The position numbers and the translations under genes were made by a program. The notes below the pieces were generated by a model, which was not told where the DNA came from, did no database searches, and saw only the letters and a list, made by a program, of their open reading frames with translations. DNA of 64,000 nt from Pseudomonas sputi (GTDB lineage: Bacteria > Pseudomonadota > Gammaproteobacteria > Pseudomonadales > Pseudomonadaceae): contig NZ_BQHI01000005.1 in NCBI RefSeq assembly GCF_021603585.1, positions 1-64,000 of the forward strand, given 5' to 3'. Positions 16,934 to 27,189 of this stretch are shown piece by piece. The stretch's first letter is position 1. Each line of letters opens with the position of its first letter.

Positions 16934-17938
16934 ATGTTGGCATCCAAGCGTGTTCTGACCGCACTGGCCCTGACCCTGATCGGCAGCACTGCCGCCCAGG
17001 CCGCTGACGAGGTGGTGGTCTACTCCTCGCGTATCGATGAGCTGATCAAACCGGTGTTCGATGCCTACACCGCCAGGACCGGGGTGAAGATCAAGTTCAT
17101 CACCGACAAGGAAGCGCCGCTGATGCAGCGGATCAAGGCCGAGGGCGAGAACGCCTCCGCCGACCTGCTGCTGACCGTCGATGCCGGCAACCTCTGGCAG
17201 GCCGAGCAGATGGGCATTCTCCAGCCATTCACCTCGAAAACCATCGACGCCAACATCCCTCTGCAATACCGTTCTTCGACCCACGCCTGGACCGGCCTGA
17301 GCCTGCGTGCGCGAACCATCGCCTACTCCACTGAACGAGTGAAACCGGGCGAGCTGACCACCTACGAAGCGCTGGCCGACAAGAACTGGGAAGGCCGCCT
17401 GTGCCTGCGCACGGCGAAAAAGGTCTACAACCAGTCCCTGACCGCCACCATGATCGAAGTGCATGGCGCCGAGAAAACCGAGAAAATCCTCAAAGGCTGG
17501 GTCAACAACCTGTCCACCGACGTGTTCTCCGACGACGTCGCGGTGCTGGAAGCAATCAACGCCGGTCAGTGCGATGTCGGCATCGTCAACACTTACTATT
17601 ACGGCCGCCTGCACAAGCAGAAGCCGGAACTGCCGGTGAAACTGTTCTGGCCGAACCAGGCGGATCGCGGGGTGCACGTCAACCTGTCGGGCATCGGCCT
17701 GACCAAGCATGCGCCGCATCCGGAAGCGGCCAAGGCGCTGGTCGAGTGGATGACCACGCCTGAGGCGCAAAAGATCTTTGCCGATGTGAACCAGGAGTTC
17801 CCGGCGAATCCGGCGGTGAAGCCTTCGGAAGAAGTGGCGGCTTGGGGGCAGTTCGTGGCTGATACTTTGCCGGTTGAGGTGGCAGGCAAGCGCCAGGCCG
17901 AAGCGATCCGGATGATGGATCGGGCGGGTTGGAACTGA
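16934..17938 (+). CDS. hitA: Iron(III) ABC transporter periplasmic binding protein
   Basis: Periplasmic ferric-ion binding protein of the FbpA/HitA/FutA type, 334 aa with a signal peptide ([20 protein letters not shown], cut after AQA). Features include [20 protein letters not shown] at the mature N terminus, [16 protein letters not shown], and the paired tyrosines in [11 protein letters not shown], which in this family coordinate the metal. A GAGA-type site precedes the ATG and a Fur box lies upstream. The permease follows after a repeat-filled gap; no ATPase gene is adjacent. Confidence 0.92.
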   Translation: MLASKRVLTALALTLIGSTAAQAADEVVVYSSRIDELIKPVFDAYTARTGVKIKFITDKEAPLMQRIKAEGENASADLLLTVDAGNLWQAEQMGILQPFTSKTIDANIPLQYRSSTHAWTGLSLRARTIAYSTERVKPGELTTYEALADKNWEGRLCLRTAKKVYNQSLTATMIEVHGAEKTEKILKGWVNNLSTDVFSDDVAVLEAINAGQCDVGIVNTYYYGRLHKQKPELPVKLFWPNQADRGVHVNLSGIGLTKHAPHPEAAKALVEWMTTPEAQKIFADVNQEFPANPAVKPSEEVAAWGQFVADTLPVEVAGKRQAEAIRMMDRAGWN

Positions 17939-17960
17939 GTCTTTCCTGACAGCACTGTTT

Positions 17961-18088
17961 GATCGTTCCCACGTTGAGGCGTCGAACCGTCTGCGTGGGA
18001 ATGCAGCCCCCGACGCTCTGCGTCGCATCATCGACAGCGTGACGCAGAACGTCACAGAATGTGTGCCCACGCAGAGCGTGGGCACAAT
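17961..18088. repeat. Composite palindromic repeat between hitA and hitB
   Basis: Three hairpin units in series. The first (17961-18001) is the GATCGTTCCCACG element also seen at 27667 and 36453, here in the other orientation. The second is built on GACGCTCTGCGTC. The third (18063-18085) is GTGCCCACGC-AGA-GCGTGGGCAC, a perfect 10-bp stem. It fills nearly the whole intergenic gap and contains an ATG (18059) that is probably not a real start for the permease. Confidence 0.8.
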
Positions 18089-18109
18089 CATTTGAACGAG
18101 ACTGTTTCC

Positions 18110-19726
18110 TTGGCCCACCCCGCCCAACGCCGCTGGTACCCCATCGTCTTCACCATCGCCGCGTTGGTGCTGCTCCCCCTCAGCGTCCTCCTGCTCTCAT
18201 GGCAAACCATCGATCACCAGATCTGGTCGCACCTGTGGGAAACCCAGATGCCGCGTCTGCTGGGCAACACCCTGACGCTGGTTCTCGGCGTTGGCGTGGG
18301 GGTAACGCTGATCGGCGTGAGCCTGGCCTGGCTCACCAGCCTCTGCGAATTCCCCGGTAGGCGCTGGCTCGACTGGGCGCTGATGCTGCCGTTCGCCATC
18401 CCGGCCTACGTGCTGGCGTTCGTCTTCGTCGGCCTGCTGGACTTCGCAGGCCCCGTGCAGACCCTGGCGCGCGAATGGTTCGGCGCCGGCCTGCGCCTGC
18501 CGCGAGTGCGTTCTACCGGCGGCGTGATTCTGGTGCTGGTGCTGGTGTTCTACCCCTACGTTTACCTGCTGGCGCGCACCGCGTTTCTCGCGCAGGGCAA
18601 AGGCCTGATGGAAGCCGCACGAGTGCTCGGCCAGTCACCGTGGCAAGCATTCTGGCGCGTGGCGTTGCCGATGGCGCGACCGGCGATCGGTGCTGGCGTG
18701 GCGCTGGCGCTGATGGAAACCCTGGCGGATTTCGGCGCGGTGTCGGTGTTCAACTTCGATACCTTCACCACCGCGATCTACAAGACCTGGTACGGCTTCT
18801 TCAGCCTGCCCAGTGCCGCGCAACTGGCCAGTCTGTTGCTGCTGGTGGTGATGCTGGTGCTGTATGGCGAGCGCCGTGCCCGTGGGGCGAACCGGGCAAG
18901 CAACGAGCGGCCACGGATCAAGGCGCTGTACCACCTGCGCGGGCCCAAGGCCTGGGCGGCGACCGGCTGGTGCGGTCTGGTGTTCGCCTGTGCGTTTGTC
19001 ATTCCGGTGCTGCAACTGGGGGTATGGTTCTGGCAGCGCGGGCGCTTCGACCTGGATGAGCGCTACGCCGGGCTGATTCTCCACACCTTGTATCTGGGCG
19101 GCATGGCAGCCTTGATCACAGTCAGCGTGGCGATGTTGCTGGCGTTCGCCCGGCGGCTGGCGCCCACCCGGACGATCAACTCTGCGGTCGGTCTGGCCAA
19201 TCTCGGTTATGCCTTGCCGGGTTCGGTGCTGGCGGTGTCGATCATGCTCGCGTTCAGTTATCTGGATCGGGAGCTGGTGATTCCGCTGTCCGGCTGGCTC
19301 GGTGGTGCGGGCAAGCCGCTGCTGCTGGGCAGTCTGGCAGCGTTGCTGCTGGCGTATCTGGTGCGGTTCGTGGCGGTGGCCTATGGACCACTGGAAAGCA
19401 GTCTGGCGCGTATACGGCCCTCTTTGCCTGAAGCGGCACGTAGCCTGGGTGTCAGCGGTCCGCGACTGTTTTTCAAAGTGTATCTGCCGCTGTTGCTGCC
19501 CGGCACGCTCAGCGCTGCGTTGCTGGTGTTCGTCGATGTGCTCAAGGAAATGCCCGCGACCCTGCTGATGCGCCCGTTTGGCTGGGACACGCTGGCGGTG
19601 CGGATCTTCGAAATGACCAGCGAAGGCGAATGGGCGAGGGCGTCGTTGCCGGCGCTGACGTTAGTGCTGGTCGGTCTGTTGCCGGTCATCGGACTGATCC
19701 GTCGTTCGGCGCACCGCAACACTTAG
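18110..19726 (+). CDS. hitB: Iron(III) ABC transporter permease (fused two-domain)
   Basis: Inner-membrane permease of the FbpB type with two BPD_transp_1 domains in one chain (about 12 spans), 538 aa from this start. Both halves carry the EAA loop: MEAARVLGQSPWQAFWRVAL in the first and LPEAARSLGVSGPRLFFKVY in the second. The start is uncertain: homology begins at AHPAQRRWYP, so TTG at 18110 is chosen, and TTG at 18092 (six codons earlier) is possible. The only in-frame ATG (18059) lies inside a repeat. No good ribosome binding site precedes any of them. No partner ATPase is present in the window. Confidence 0.85.
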   Translation: MAHPAQRRWYPIVFTIAALVLLPLSVLLLSWQTIDHQIWSHLWETQMPRLLGNTLTLVLGVGVGVTLIGVSLAWLTSLCEFPGRRWLDWALMLPFAIPAYVLAFVFVGLLDFAGPVQTLAREWFGAGLRLPRVRSTGGVILVLVLVFYPYVYLLARTAFLAQGKGLMEAARVLGQSPWQAFWRVALPMARPAIGAGVALALMETLADFGAVSVFNFDTFTTAIYKTWYGFFSLPSAAQLASLLLLVVMLVLYGERRARGANRASNERPRIKALYHLRGPKAWAATGWCGLVFACAFVIPVLQLGVWFWQRGRFDLDERYAGLILHTLYLGGMAALITVSVAMLLAFARRLAPTRTINSAVGLANLGYALPGSVLAVSIMLAFSYLDRELVIPLSGWLGGAGKPLLLGSLAALLLAYLVRFVAVAYGPLESSLARIRPSLPEAARSLGVSGPRLFFKVYLPLLLPGTLSAALLVFVDVLKEMPATLLMRPFGWDTLAVRIFEMTSEGEWARASLPALTLVLVGLLPVIGLIRRSAHRNT

Positions 19727-19883
19727 TCGTCAGTCCTGAATCATGCGGCTACAATGCGCGGCATTCGGTGCGGTCCGTCTGACAGACCCTGTCGCTGAAA
19801 TCGGCTGAAGGCCCTTTGATACAGGGCTTTCCGATCCGTGCAGCAGCGCTCCGCACCTTCGCCACGCCCGGAAGGAGAAACCC

Positions 19884-20966
19884 ATGGGACAGCGTACGCC
19901 TCTGTATGACCTGCATCTCGCCCTCGGCGCGAAGATGGTCGATTTTGGCGGTTGGGACATGCCCCTGCATTACGGCTCGCAGGTCGAGGAGCACCATCAG
20001 GTGCGCCGCGATTGCGGGGTATTCGATGTTTCCCACATGACCGTGATCGATGTCAGCGGCCCCCAGGCCAAGGCCTGGCTCCAGCATTTGCTGGCCAATG
20101 ACGTCGAACGCCTGCACAGCCCCGGCCGTGCGTTGTACAGCACCATGCTCAACGAGCGCGGCGGCATCGTCGACGACATGATCGTCTACCGCCTCGAAGA
20201 CGGTTATCGTCTGGTGGTCAACGCCTCCACCCGCGATCAGGACCTGGCCTGGATGCAGGCACAGCTGGGCAGTTTCGATGTGCAAATGCACGAACGCTTC
20301 GAGCTGGCGATGCTCGCCATCCAAGGCCCCCATGCCCGGCACAAGATTGCCGAACTGGTGACTCAGTCCCGAGCCAACCTGATCCAGATGCTCAAGCCTT
20401 TCGAAGGCCACGTCGACGGCGACTGGTTCATTGCGCGCACCGGTTACACCGGCGAGGACGGTCTGGAAATCGCCCTGCCGGCCGATCAGGCCCCCGGGTT
20501 TTTCAACGATCTGGTGGGCGCCGGCATTTCCCCCATCGGTCTCGGTGCGCGCGACACGCTGCGGGTCGAAGCCGGCATGAACCTCTACGGTCAGGACATC
20601 CACCAGGAGGTTTCGCCACTGGCCTCGAACATGGCCTGGAGCATCGCCTGGGAGCCGGCCACGCGCCGGTTCATCGGTCGCGACGCGCTGGAAGCGGAAA
20701 AAACCGCCGGTGTGCAGCACAAACTGGTCGGCCTGGTGCTTGAGGAACGCGGGGTTTTGCGGGCCCATCAGGTGGTTCGTATCGCCGATGTTGGCGAAGG
20801 GGAGATCACCAGTGGTAGTTTCTCTCCTACGCTTAGCAAGTCGATTGCCCTGGCGCGTGTGCCGATGGCGACTGCCGACCGCGCCGAAGTGGAAATCCGT
20901 GGCAAGTGGTACCCGGTACGGGTGGTCAAACCGACTTTCGTACGCCATGGCAAAACCTTGATCTAA
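19884..20966 (+). CDS. gcvT: GcvT, aminomethyltransferase (T protein)
   Basis: T protein of the glycine cleavage system, 360 aa: takes the aminomethyl group from lipoyl-GcvH to tetrahydrofolate, releasing ammonia. Typical blocks are [54 protein letters not shown], and [26 protein letters not shown] precedes the ATG by five bases. First of a run gcvT-gcvH-gcvP. The 157-bp leader contains TACAAT at about 19750, a possible -10 box, and no glycine riboswitch that I can recognise. Confidence 0.97.
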   Translation: MGQRTPLYDLHLALGAKMVDFGGWDMPLHYGSQVEEHHQVRRDCGVFDVSHMTVIDVSGPQAKAWLQHLLANDVERLHSPGRALYSTMLNERGGIVDDMIVYRLEDGYRLVVNASTRDQDLAWMQAQLGSFDVQMHERFELAMLAIQGPHARHKIAELVTQSRANLIQMLKPFEGHVDGDWFIARTGYTGEDGLEIALPADQAPGFFNDLVGAGISPIGLGARDTLRVEAGMNLYGQDIHQEVSPLASNMAWSIAWEPATRRFIGRDALEAEKTAGVQHKLVGLVLEERGVLRAHQVVRIADVGEGEITSGSFSPTLSKSIALARVPMATADRAEVEIRGKWYPVRVVKPTFVRHGKTLI

Positions 20967-21015
20967 CCTTTTCCGGCGGGCACGACCGCTGACCTATTTC
21001 CTGAGGACACAGAAC

Positions 21016-21399
21016 ATGAGCAATATCCCCGCCGACCTGCGTTTTGCCGAAAGTCATGAATGGGTGCGCCTGGAAGCCGACGGCACCGTCACCGTGGGCA
21101 TCAGCGATCACGCCCAGGAAGCGTTGGGTGATGTGGTGTTTGTCGAGCTGGCAGAAGTGGGCAAGGTGTTCGCTGCCGGTGATGCCGCCGGTGTTGTCGA
21201 GTCGGTCAAGGCTGCTTCCGACATCTATTCCCCGGTTGGTGGCGAAGTGATTGCGGTCAACGAAGACCTGGCCGGTTCGCCCGAAGAGCTGAACAACGAT
21301 CCGTACGCCGCGTGGATCTTCAAGCTCAAGCCAAGCGACAAGGCCGAACTGGACAAGCTGCTCGACGCGGCCGCCTACAAGGCTGCCATCGGCGAATAA
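21016..21399 (+). CDS. gcvH: GcvH, lipoyl carrier protein of glycine cleavage
   Basis: A 127-aa carrier. The lipoylated lysine is Lys65 in [16 protein letters not shown], and the N terminus [17 protein letters not shown] is typical. It shuttles the aminomethyl group between GcvP, GcvT and the dihydrolipoamide dehydrogenase (not in this window). Followed by an intrinsic terminator, so gcvP may be made partly from its own promoter. Confidence 0.97.
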   Translation: MSNIPADLRFAESHEWVRLEADGTVTVGISDHAQEALGDVVFVELAEVGKVFAAGDAAGVVESVKAASDIYSPVGGEVIAVNEDLAGSPEELNNDPYAAWIFKLKPSDKAELDKLLDAAAYKAAIGE

Positions 21400-21417
21400 G
21401 CTGCACGCCAGGCCCCA

Positions 21418-21443
21418 AAGCCCCGACCCGTCGGGGCTTTTTT
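21418..21443 (+). terminator. Intrinsic terminator between gcvH and gcvP
   Basis: AAGCCCCGAC and GTCGGGGCTT form a stem with a two-base loop, followed by six T. It lies inside the gcv operon and probably lowers gcvP read-through. Confidence 0.85.
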
Positions 21444-21533
21444 CTGCCCGGGACTTTTGCCGTCGGGGTGGCTGCTATGCTGGTTTGACCGTGTTGCATT
21501 GACGCCGAGCCGCCAGCCAAGAGAGAGCCCGTC

Positions 21534-24407
21534 ATGTCCAAGTTGCCATCCCTGAGCCAGTTACGCGATCCCCATGCCTTTCTGCGCCGCCACCTCGGCC
21601 CCGATGCCGCCGAGCAACAGGCGATGCTCGACAGCCTCGGCCTCGGCAGCCGGGTCGAACTGATCGAGCAGACCGTGCCGCCGGGCATTCGCCTCAACCG
21701 CGAGCTGGACCTGCCACCGGCGCTGGACGAGCAGGCAGCGCTGGCCAAACTGCGCGGCTATGCCGAACAGAATCAGGTCTGGACCAGCCTGATCGGCATG
21801 GGCTACCACGGCACCCTGACGCCGACCGTCATCCTGCGCAACGTGCTGGAAAATCCCGGCTGGTACACCGCCTACACGCCTTACCAACCGGAAATCGCCC
21901 AAGGCCGGCTCGAAGCGTTGCTCAACTTTCAGCAACTGACCATCGACCTCACCGGCCTTGAATTGGCCAACGCTTCGCTGCTCGATGAAGCCACCGCGGC
22001 GGCGGAAGCCATGGCCCTGGCCAAGCGGGTGGCGAAGTCGAAAAGCAATCTGTTCTTTGTTGACGAAAACTGTCATCCACAAACCCTTTCCGTGGTGCAG
22101 ACCCGCGCCGAAGGCTTCGGCTTCGAGCTGATCGTCGACGCTGTGGATAACTTGAAGCAGCACCAGGTGTTCGGCGCGCTGCTGCAATACCCCGACACCC
22201 ACGGCGAAGTCCGTGACCTGCGGCCGCTTATCGATCACCTGCACGCGCAGCAAGCACTGGCCTGCGTGGCGGCCGACCTGCTCAGTCTGTTGTTGCTGAC
22301 CCCGCCGGGCGAACTGGGTGCGGACGTGGTGTTCGGCTCATCCCAGCGCTTCGGCGTGCCGATGGGTTACGGCGGCCCGCACGCGGCGTTTTTTGCCAGC
22401 CGCGAGGAATACAAACGGGCGATTCCCGGGCGGATCATCGGCGTGTCGAAAGATGCCCGTGGCAACGTCGCGCTGCGCATGGCCCTGCAAACCCGCGAGC
22501 AGCATATTCGTCGGGAGAAGGCCAATTCGAACATCTGCACCGCCCAGGTGTTGCTGGCCAACATCGCCAGTTTCTATGCGGTCTATCACGGCCCGGAAGG
22601 ACTGAAACGAATCGCCCAGCGCGTGCACCGGCTGACCTGCATTCTCGCCGCCGGGCTTGAGCGCCATGGCATCCAGCGCCTCAACCGACACTTCTTCGAC
22701 ACCCTGACGCTGGACGTGGGCGGGGCGCAAACCGCGATCATCGAAAGCGCCCGGGCCGCGCAGATCAACCTGCGCATTCTCGGTCGTGGCCAACTGGGTC
22801 TGAGCCTCGACGAGACCTGTGATGAAAACACTGTGGCCAAACTGTTCGATGTGCTGCTGGGCGCCGATCACGGGTTGAGCGTCGATGATCTCGACGCTGA
22901 AGCGCTGACCTCCGGTATTCCCGACACGTTGCAGCGCAGCACGCCGTACCTGCGCCACCCGGTGTTCAACGCCCACCACAGCGAAACCGAGATGCTGCGT
23001 TATCTCAAACAGCTGGAAAACAAGGATCTGGCGCTCAACCAGTCGATGATCCCGCTGGGCTCCTGCACCATGAAACTCAACGCCACCAGCGAAATGATCC
23101 CGATCACCTGGCCGCAATTCGCCAACCTGCACCCGTTCGTGCCCCGGGAGCAGGCTGTCGGTTACACGCTGATGATCGAGGAACTGGAGCGCTGGTTGTG
23201 CGCGATCACCGGGTTCGATGCGATCTGCATGCAGCCCAATTCCGGCGCCCAGGGCGAGTACGCCGGGCTGCTGGCAATCCGCAAATATCACGAAAGCCGA
23301 CAGCAGGGCGGGCGGGATATCTGCCTGATTCCTTCCTCGGCCCACGGCACCAACCCGGCCTCGGCGCAGATGGCGGGGATGCGCGTGGTGATTGTCGAGT
23401 GCGACGACGCCGGCAACGTTGATCTGGAGGATTTGAAAGCCAAGGCGTCCGAGGCCGGGGCCAGGCTGTCGTGCCTGATGGCGACCTACCCGTCGACCCA
23501 CGGCGTGTACGAGGAAGGCATCAGCGAGATCTGCGAAGTTATCCACAAACACGGCGGCCAGGTGTACATGGACGGCGCCAACCTCAACGCTCAGGTCGGG
23601 CTGGCGCGGCCGGCGGACATCGGCGCCGACGTGTCACACATGAACCTGCACAAAACTTTCTGCATTCCCCACGGCGGGGGCGGGCCGGGCATGGGGCCGA
23701 TTGGCGTGCGCGCACATCTGGCGCCGTTCGTTGCCAACCATCCGGTGATTCCGATCGACGGGCCGCAACCGCAGAACGGAGCGATCAGCGCCGCCCCGTG
23801 GGGCAGTGCGAGCATTCTGCCGATCAGTTGGATGTACATCGCGATGATGGGGCCGCAATTGGCGGACGCCAGCGAGGTGGCGATTCTGGCGGCGAATTAC
23901 CTGGCGCAGCACCTCTCGGGTGCTTTCCCCGTTCTGTACACCGGGCGCAACGAGCGGGTCGCCCACGAGTGCATTCTGGATCTGCGGCCGCTCAAGGCCG
24001 CCACCGGCATCAGCGAAGAGGACGTCGCCAAGCGCCTGATGGATTACGGTTTCCACGCGCCGACCATGTCGTTCCCGGTGCCGGGCACCTTGATGGTCGA
24101 ACCGACCGAGAGCGAGTCCAAGGCCGAACTGGATCGCTTCATCGGCGCCATGCTGAGCATCCGCGCAGAAATCACCGAGGTGCAGAACGGCAACTGGCCA
24201 GCCGAAGACAACCCGCTCAAACGGGCGCCGCACACCCTGGCCGATATCACCGGCGTGTGGGAGCGGCCGTACAGCATCGAGCAGGGCATCACGCCGGATG
24301 CACACACCCAAGCGCACAAATATTGGCCGGCAGTGAACCGGGTCGATAACGTCTACGGCGACCGCAACCTGTTCTGCGCCTGCGTGCCGGTGGACGATTA
24401 CCGCTGA
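21534..24407 (+). CDS. gcvP: GcvP, glycine dehydrogenase (decarboxylating)
   Basis: P protein, 957 aa, the fused single-chain form, which decarboxylates glycine using PLP. The PLP lysine is in [20 protein letters not shown], and the glycine-rich loop that follows is conserved. Other landmarks are the N-terminal [19 protein letters not shown], and [19 protein letters not shown]. Length is normal. A GAGAGAG site precedes the ATG. Confidence 0.97.
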   Translation: MSKLPSLSQLRDPHAFLRRHLGPDAAEQQAMLDSLGLGSRVELIEQTVPPGIRLNRELDLPPALDEQAALAKLRGYAEQNQVWTSLIGMGYHGTLTPTVILRNVLENPGWYTAYTPYQPEIAQGRLEALLNFQQLTIDLTGLELANASLLDEATAAAEAMALAKRVAKSKSNLFFVDENCHPQTLSVVQTRAEGFGFELIVDAVDNLKQHQVFGALLQYPDTHGEVRDLRPLIDHLHAQQALACVAADLLSLLLLTPPGELGADVVFGSSQRFGVPMGYGGPHAAFFASREEYKRAIPGRIIGVSKDARGNVALRMALQTREQHIRREKANSNICTAQVLLANIASFYAVYHGPEGLKRIAQRVHRLTCILAAGLERHGIQRLNRHFFDTLTLDVGGAQTAIIESARAAQINLRILGRGQLGLSLDETCDENTVAKLFDVLLGADHGLSVDDLDAEALTSGIPDTLQRSTPYLRHPVFNAHHSETEMLRYLKQLENKDLALNQSMIPLGSCTMKLNATSEMIPITWPQFANLHPFVPREQAVGYTLMIEELERWLCAITGFDAICMQPNSGAQGEYAGLLAIRKYHESRQQGGRDICLIPSSAHGTNPASAQMAGMRVVIVECDDAGNVDLEDLKAKASEAGARLSCLMATYPSTHGVYEEGISEICEVIHKHGGQVYMDGANLNAQVGLARPADIGADVSHMNLHKTFCIPHGGGGPGMGPIGVRAHLAPFVANHPVIPIDGPQPQNGAISAAPWGSASILPISWMYIAMMGPQLADASEVAILAANYLAQHLSGAFPVLYTGRNERVAHECILDLRPLKAATGISEEDVAKRLMDYGFHAPTMSFPVPGTLMVEPTESESKAELDRFIGAMLSIRAEITEVQNGNWPAEDNPLKRAPHTLADITGVWERPYSIEQGITPDAHTQAHKYWPAVNRVDNVYGDRNLFCACVPVDDYR

Positions 24408-24416
24408 TCAGCGGAC

Positions 24417-24447
24417 AAAAAAATGCCGCTCGTGTGAGCGGCATTTT
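24417..24447. terminator. Bidirectional terminator
   Basis: AAAAAATGCCGCTC and GAGCGGCATTTTT form a 13-bp stem with a four-base loop. T-runs exist on both strands, so it serves gcvP (plus) and the convergent DUF2388 gene (minus). Confidence 0.9.
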
Positions 24448-24462
24448 TGTCTGTCCGGAAAG

Positions 24463-24780
24463 TTATTCCGACGCCACGGCGTTCTTCGCCAGAATCGCGT
24501 TCGCCAGTTCCATGTCCGTTGCCTGCAGGCCCGGGTTGTCGGCGCGGACTTTCTGCATCGCGGCTTCCAGGTACGGGCCACGGATACCGCCATCGCTGGC
24601 GACGAAGCTGCCGGCGTCGTCCTGGGCGGCAACGATCAGTTTGTGATCCTTGAAGGTCAGGTAGGTCGAGCCGGTGGTGGCGCCGGACGAAATGACGTTA
24701 CGCCAAAAGCTGTCGGCCATTGCCGAACCGACGGGCAGAGACAGCAGGGCAAGGGTGGCGACAGCAAGTTTGAGACGCAT
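24463..24780 (-). CDS. DUF2388 small secreted protein
   Basis: A 105-aa exported protein with a signal peptide (MRLKLAVATLALLSLPVGSA, cut after AMA) and a DUF2388 body: ISSGATTGSTYLTFKDHKLI, then DAGSFVASDGGIRGPYLEAA. The family is largely confined to Pseudomonas and often annotated Holliday-junction resolvase subunit without support. The true ATG is at 24780; an upstream ATG would only extend the signal peptide. Function unknown. Confidence 0.85.
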   Translation of the reverse strand: MRLKLAVATLALLSLPVGSAMADSFWRNVISSGATTGSTYLTFKDHKLIVAAQDDAGSFVASDGGIRGPYLEAAMQKVRADNPGLQATDMELANAILAKNAVASE

Positions 24781-24849
24781 GTTGGGTGACTCCACTGGTG
24801 TTGAATAACGGGTTGGATCGTCGTTTCGCCGATCCGGTTCCGTGAGAGG

Positions 24850-26634
24850 CTATTTCTGCTCGCTCTGTGGTGTCACCCGCAATACTTCTTCAAGCGTTGT
24901 CAGCCCGGCCGCGACTTTCTGCGCGCCGGACAGGCGCAGGCTGCGCATGCCTTCCTTGAATGCCTGCCGACGGATCGCCGTCAGATCGGTGTCAGGGCTG
25001 ATCAAGGCCTTGAGGCTGTCGGTCAGTTGCATGATTTCGTAGACCCCGGCGCGACCGTGATAACCGGTGTCACGGCACTCCAGACAACCGATGGCCCGTT
25101 GCGCATTGCCCGGCAGCGGCGCCTGCCACGGCCGGGTCAGGGTTTGCCAGTCTTCTTCGTCCAGAGTCAGCGGCGCCTTGCAGTGCGGGCACAGTGTTCG
25201 CACCAGTCGTTGCGCCATTACACCGAGGACGGTGGCCTTGATCAGGTAATGCGGCACGCCGAGCTCCAGCAGACGACTGATGGCGCTTGGTGCGTCATTG
25301 GTGTGCAGGGTCGAGAGCACCAGGTGCCCGGTCAATGCCGCCTGGATCGCCATTTCGGCGGTTTCCAGGTCGCGGATCTCGCCAATAATGATGATGTCCG
25401 GGTCCTGTCGCATCAGCGCGCGCACGCCGGCGGCGAACGTCAGGTCGATGTTGTGCTGGACCTGCATCTGGTTGAAGGCCGGCTCAACCATCTCGATCGG
25501 GTCTTCGATGGTGCAGAGGTTGACCTCCGGCGTCGCCAGTTTTTTCAGCGTGGTGTACAGCGTGGTGGTCTTGCCGGAACCGGTCGGGCCGGTGACGAGA
25601 ATGATGCCGTTGGGCTGGCGGGTCATGTCCTGCCAGCGGCGCAGATCGTCAGCTGAAAACCCGAGCTGATCGAAATCCTTGAGCAGCACCTCCGGGTCGA
25701 AGATCCGCATCACCATTTTTTCGCCGAACGCGGTGGGCAGCGTTGATAGCCGCAGCTCGACCTCGCCGCCGTCCGGGGTCTTGGTCTTGACCCGGCCGTC
25801 CTGGGGCTTGCGCTTCTCGGCGACGTTCATCCGGCCAAGGCTTTTCAGGCGACTGACGATGGCCATCGTCACCTGTGGCGGAAATTGATAGACGTTGTGC
25901 AGCACGCCATCGATGCGAAAACGCACCGTGCCTTGCTCGCGTCGGGGTTCAATGTGGATATCGCTGGCCCGCTGCTGGAAGGCGTACTGGAACAGCCAAT
26001 CGACGATGTTGACGATGTGCGCGTCGTTGGCGTCGGGCTCCTGATCACTGGCGCCGAGGTTGAGCAGTTGTTCGAAGTTGCCGAGGTTGCCGTTCTGCGC
26101 ATCGGCATTGCTGGCGCCGCTGACCGATTTGGCGAGGCGAAAGAATTCGACGCTGAATCGCTGAATGTCCGCCGGGTTGGCCACCACTCGCTTGATCGGC
26201 AGTTTCAGTACGTGAGTCAGATCGGCTTCCCAGCCGCTGACGTAGGGCTGGGCGCTGGCCACGGTCACCGCGTCGCGGTCGACCGACACCGCGAGGATCT
26301 TGTGGCGCTGCGCAAAGGCATAGGACATCAGCGGCGTGATGGCGGCGACGTTGATCTTCAGCGGATCGATCCGCAGGTACGGCTGGCCGGCCTGTTGCGC
26401 CAGCCACAGGGTCAGGCTTTCCAGATCGAGGTGTTTGCCCGGACGGCTGAGATCGTCCAGTTGCTGGCTGGCGATGAATTCCAGCGGGTGTTTCTGGCCG
26501 TGGGCGGCATGCCGACGCCGGGCATTCAGCGCCTGTTCGGCCGAGTCCTGGCAGATGAAACCCTGGGCGACCAGTTCACGCAGTACCTCATTGAGATCCA
26601 GCCAGCGGTCCTGAGCGGCGAGTTGAACGGACAT
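24850..26634 (-). CDS. GspE/PilB-family secretion ATPase, orphan
   Basis: A 594-aa type II secretion/type IV pilus assembly ATPase. Order: N-terminal T2SSE_N-like domain (about 60-200), HIEPRREQGTVRFRIDGVLH, Walker A GPTGSGKTTTLYTT, the Asp box region TIEDPIEM, Walker B-type DPDIIIIGEIRDLETAEMAI, His box TGHLVLSTLHTNDAPSAI, and the C-terminal zinc-binding pairs CPHC and CLEC. All catalytic motifs look intact. AAGGAG lies five bases before the ATG at 26634. No other secretion or pilus genes are nearby, so its partner machinery must be elsewhere. Confidence 0.93.
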   Translation of the reverse strand: MSVQLAAQDRWLDLNEVLRELVAQGFICQDSAEQALNARRRHAAHGQKHPLEFIASQQLDDLSRPGKHLDLESLTLWLAQQAGQPYLRIDPLKINVAAITPLMSYAFAQRHKILAVSVDRDAVTVASAQPYVSGWEADLTHVLKLPIKRVVANPADIQRFSVEFFRLAKSVSGASNADAQNGNLGNFEQLLNLGASDQEPDANDAHIVNIVDWLFQYAFQQRASDIHIEPRREQGTVRFRIDGVLHNVYQFPPQVTMAIVSRLKSLGRMNVAEKRKPQDGRVKTKTPDGGEVELRLSTLPTAFGEKMVMRIFDPEVLLKDFDQLGFSADDLRRWQDMTRQPNGIILVTGPTGSGKTTTLYTTLKKLATPEVNLCTIEDPIEMVEPAFNQMQVQHNIDLTFAAGVRALMRQDPDIIIIGEIRDLETAEMAIQAALTGHLVLSTLHTNDAPSAISRLLELGVPHYLIKATVLGVMAQRLVRTLCPHCKAPLTLDEEDWQTLTRPWQAPLPGNAQRAIGCLECRDTGYHGRAGVYEIMQLTDSLKALISPDTDLTAIRRQAFKEGMRSLRLSGAQKVAAGLTTLEEVLRVTPQSEQK

Positions 26635-26724
26635 GCGGGCTCCTTTTGAACGACAGTGCGCAAAGGATAGTCGTGGCCCCGCCGACCGTTGGGCCACTAC
26701 CCGACGAAGACGTTTCGGTTCTTG

Positions 26725-27063
26725 TCAGCCGGCCGCCTGCGCCGGCGCATCCCACGCCGCCTCGGGGTTTTGCAGGTTCACCGAGCAGACGCTGATCAGG
26801 TTACGAAGTTTTTCCGCGATCACCTGGGCGCGGTGCCAGCTCAGGCCGCTCATGACGATGTCGATCGACAGCAGGTCGTCGAGCCGCTGGACATTGACCT
26901 GTTCCGGGGTAAGGCACTGCAAGGCGAACAGGTTCAGCACCCGCACCAGCAAATCCGGCTCGGCTTCGGCCAGGATCTGGTACTGCGCAAGGCAATGGGC
27001 GTTGCTGGCGTTCCACACATCGGCACGGGGCGCGGGGGTGTTGACGGCTTCGAGGTGTGGCAT
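26725..27063 (-). CDS. Small protein, ACT-like fold suspected
   Basis: A 112-aa cytosolic protein, not firmly recognised. The central stretch RVLNLFALQCLTPEQVNVQR followed by DIVMSGLSWHRAQVIAEKLR has the beta-alpha-beta pattern and hydrophobic spacing of small ACT-domain proteins (for instance the acetolactate synthase small subunit IlvM); this is a pattern judgement only. It has a divergent neighbour, an Lrp-type regulator 126 bp away, so the two may share a control region. The start at 27063 is the only ATG near the conserved part. Confidence 0.6.
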   Translation of the reverse strand: MPHLEAVNTPAPRADVWNASNAHCLAQYQILAEAEPDLLVRVLNLFALQCLTPEQVNVQRLDDLLSIDIVMSGLSWHRAQVIAEKLRNLISVCSVNLQNPEAAWDAPAQAAG

Positions 27064-27189
27064 GGCAGGTCTCCGGAATCAGTGGAGGAATTTTTACATT
27101 CGATGCCGGGCATTTCTTGTCTAAGATGAGCTTCTTGCGCGATTGGTCGGGTATATCAATTCGGCATTGGCTGATTTTGAGGATTATTT

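Noticed and set aside
18059-18091. ATG at 18059 as the permease start
   Set aside because: Its codons lie inside a palindromic repeat and lack family similarity; the protein would gain an implausible polar N terminus.
19727-19883. Glycine riboswitch before gcvT
   Set aside because: I could not find the paired aptamer core expected of a glycine riboswitch; the leader is short and shows only a possible -10 box.
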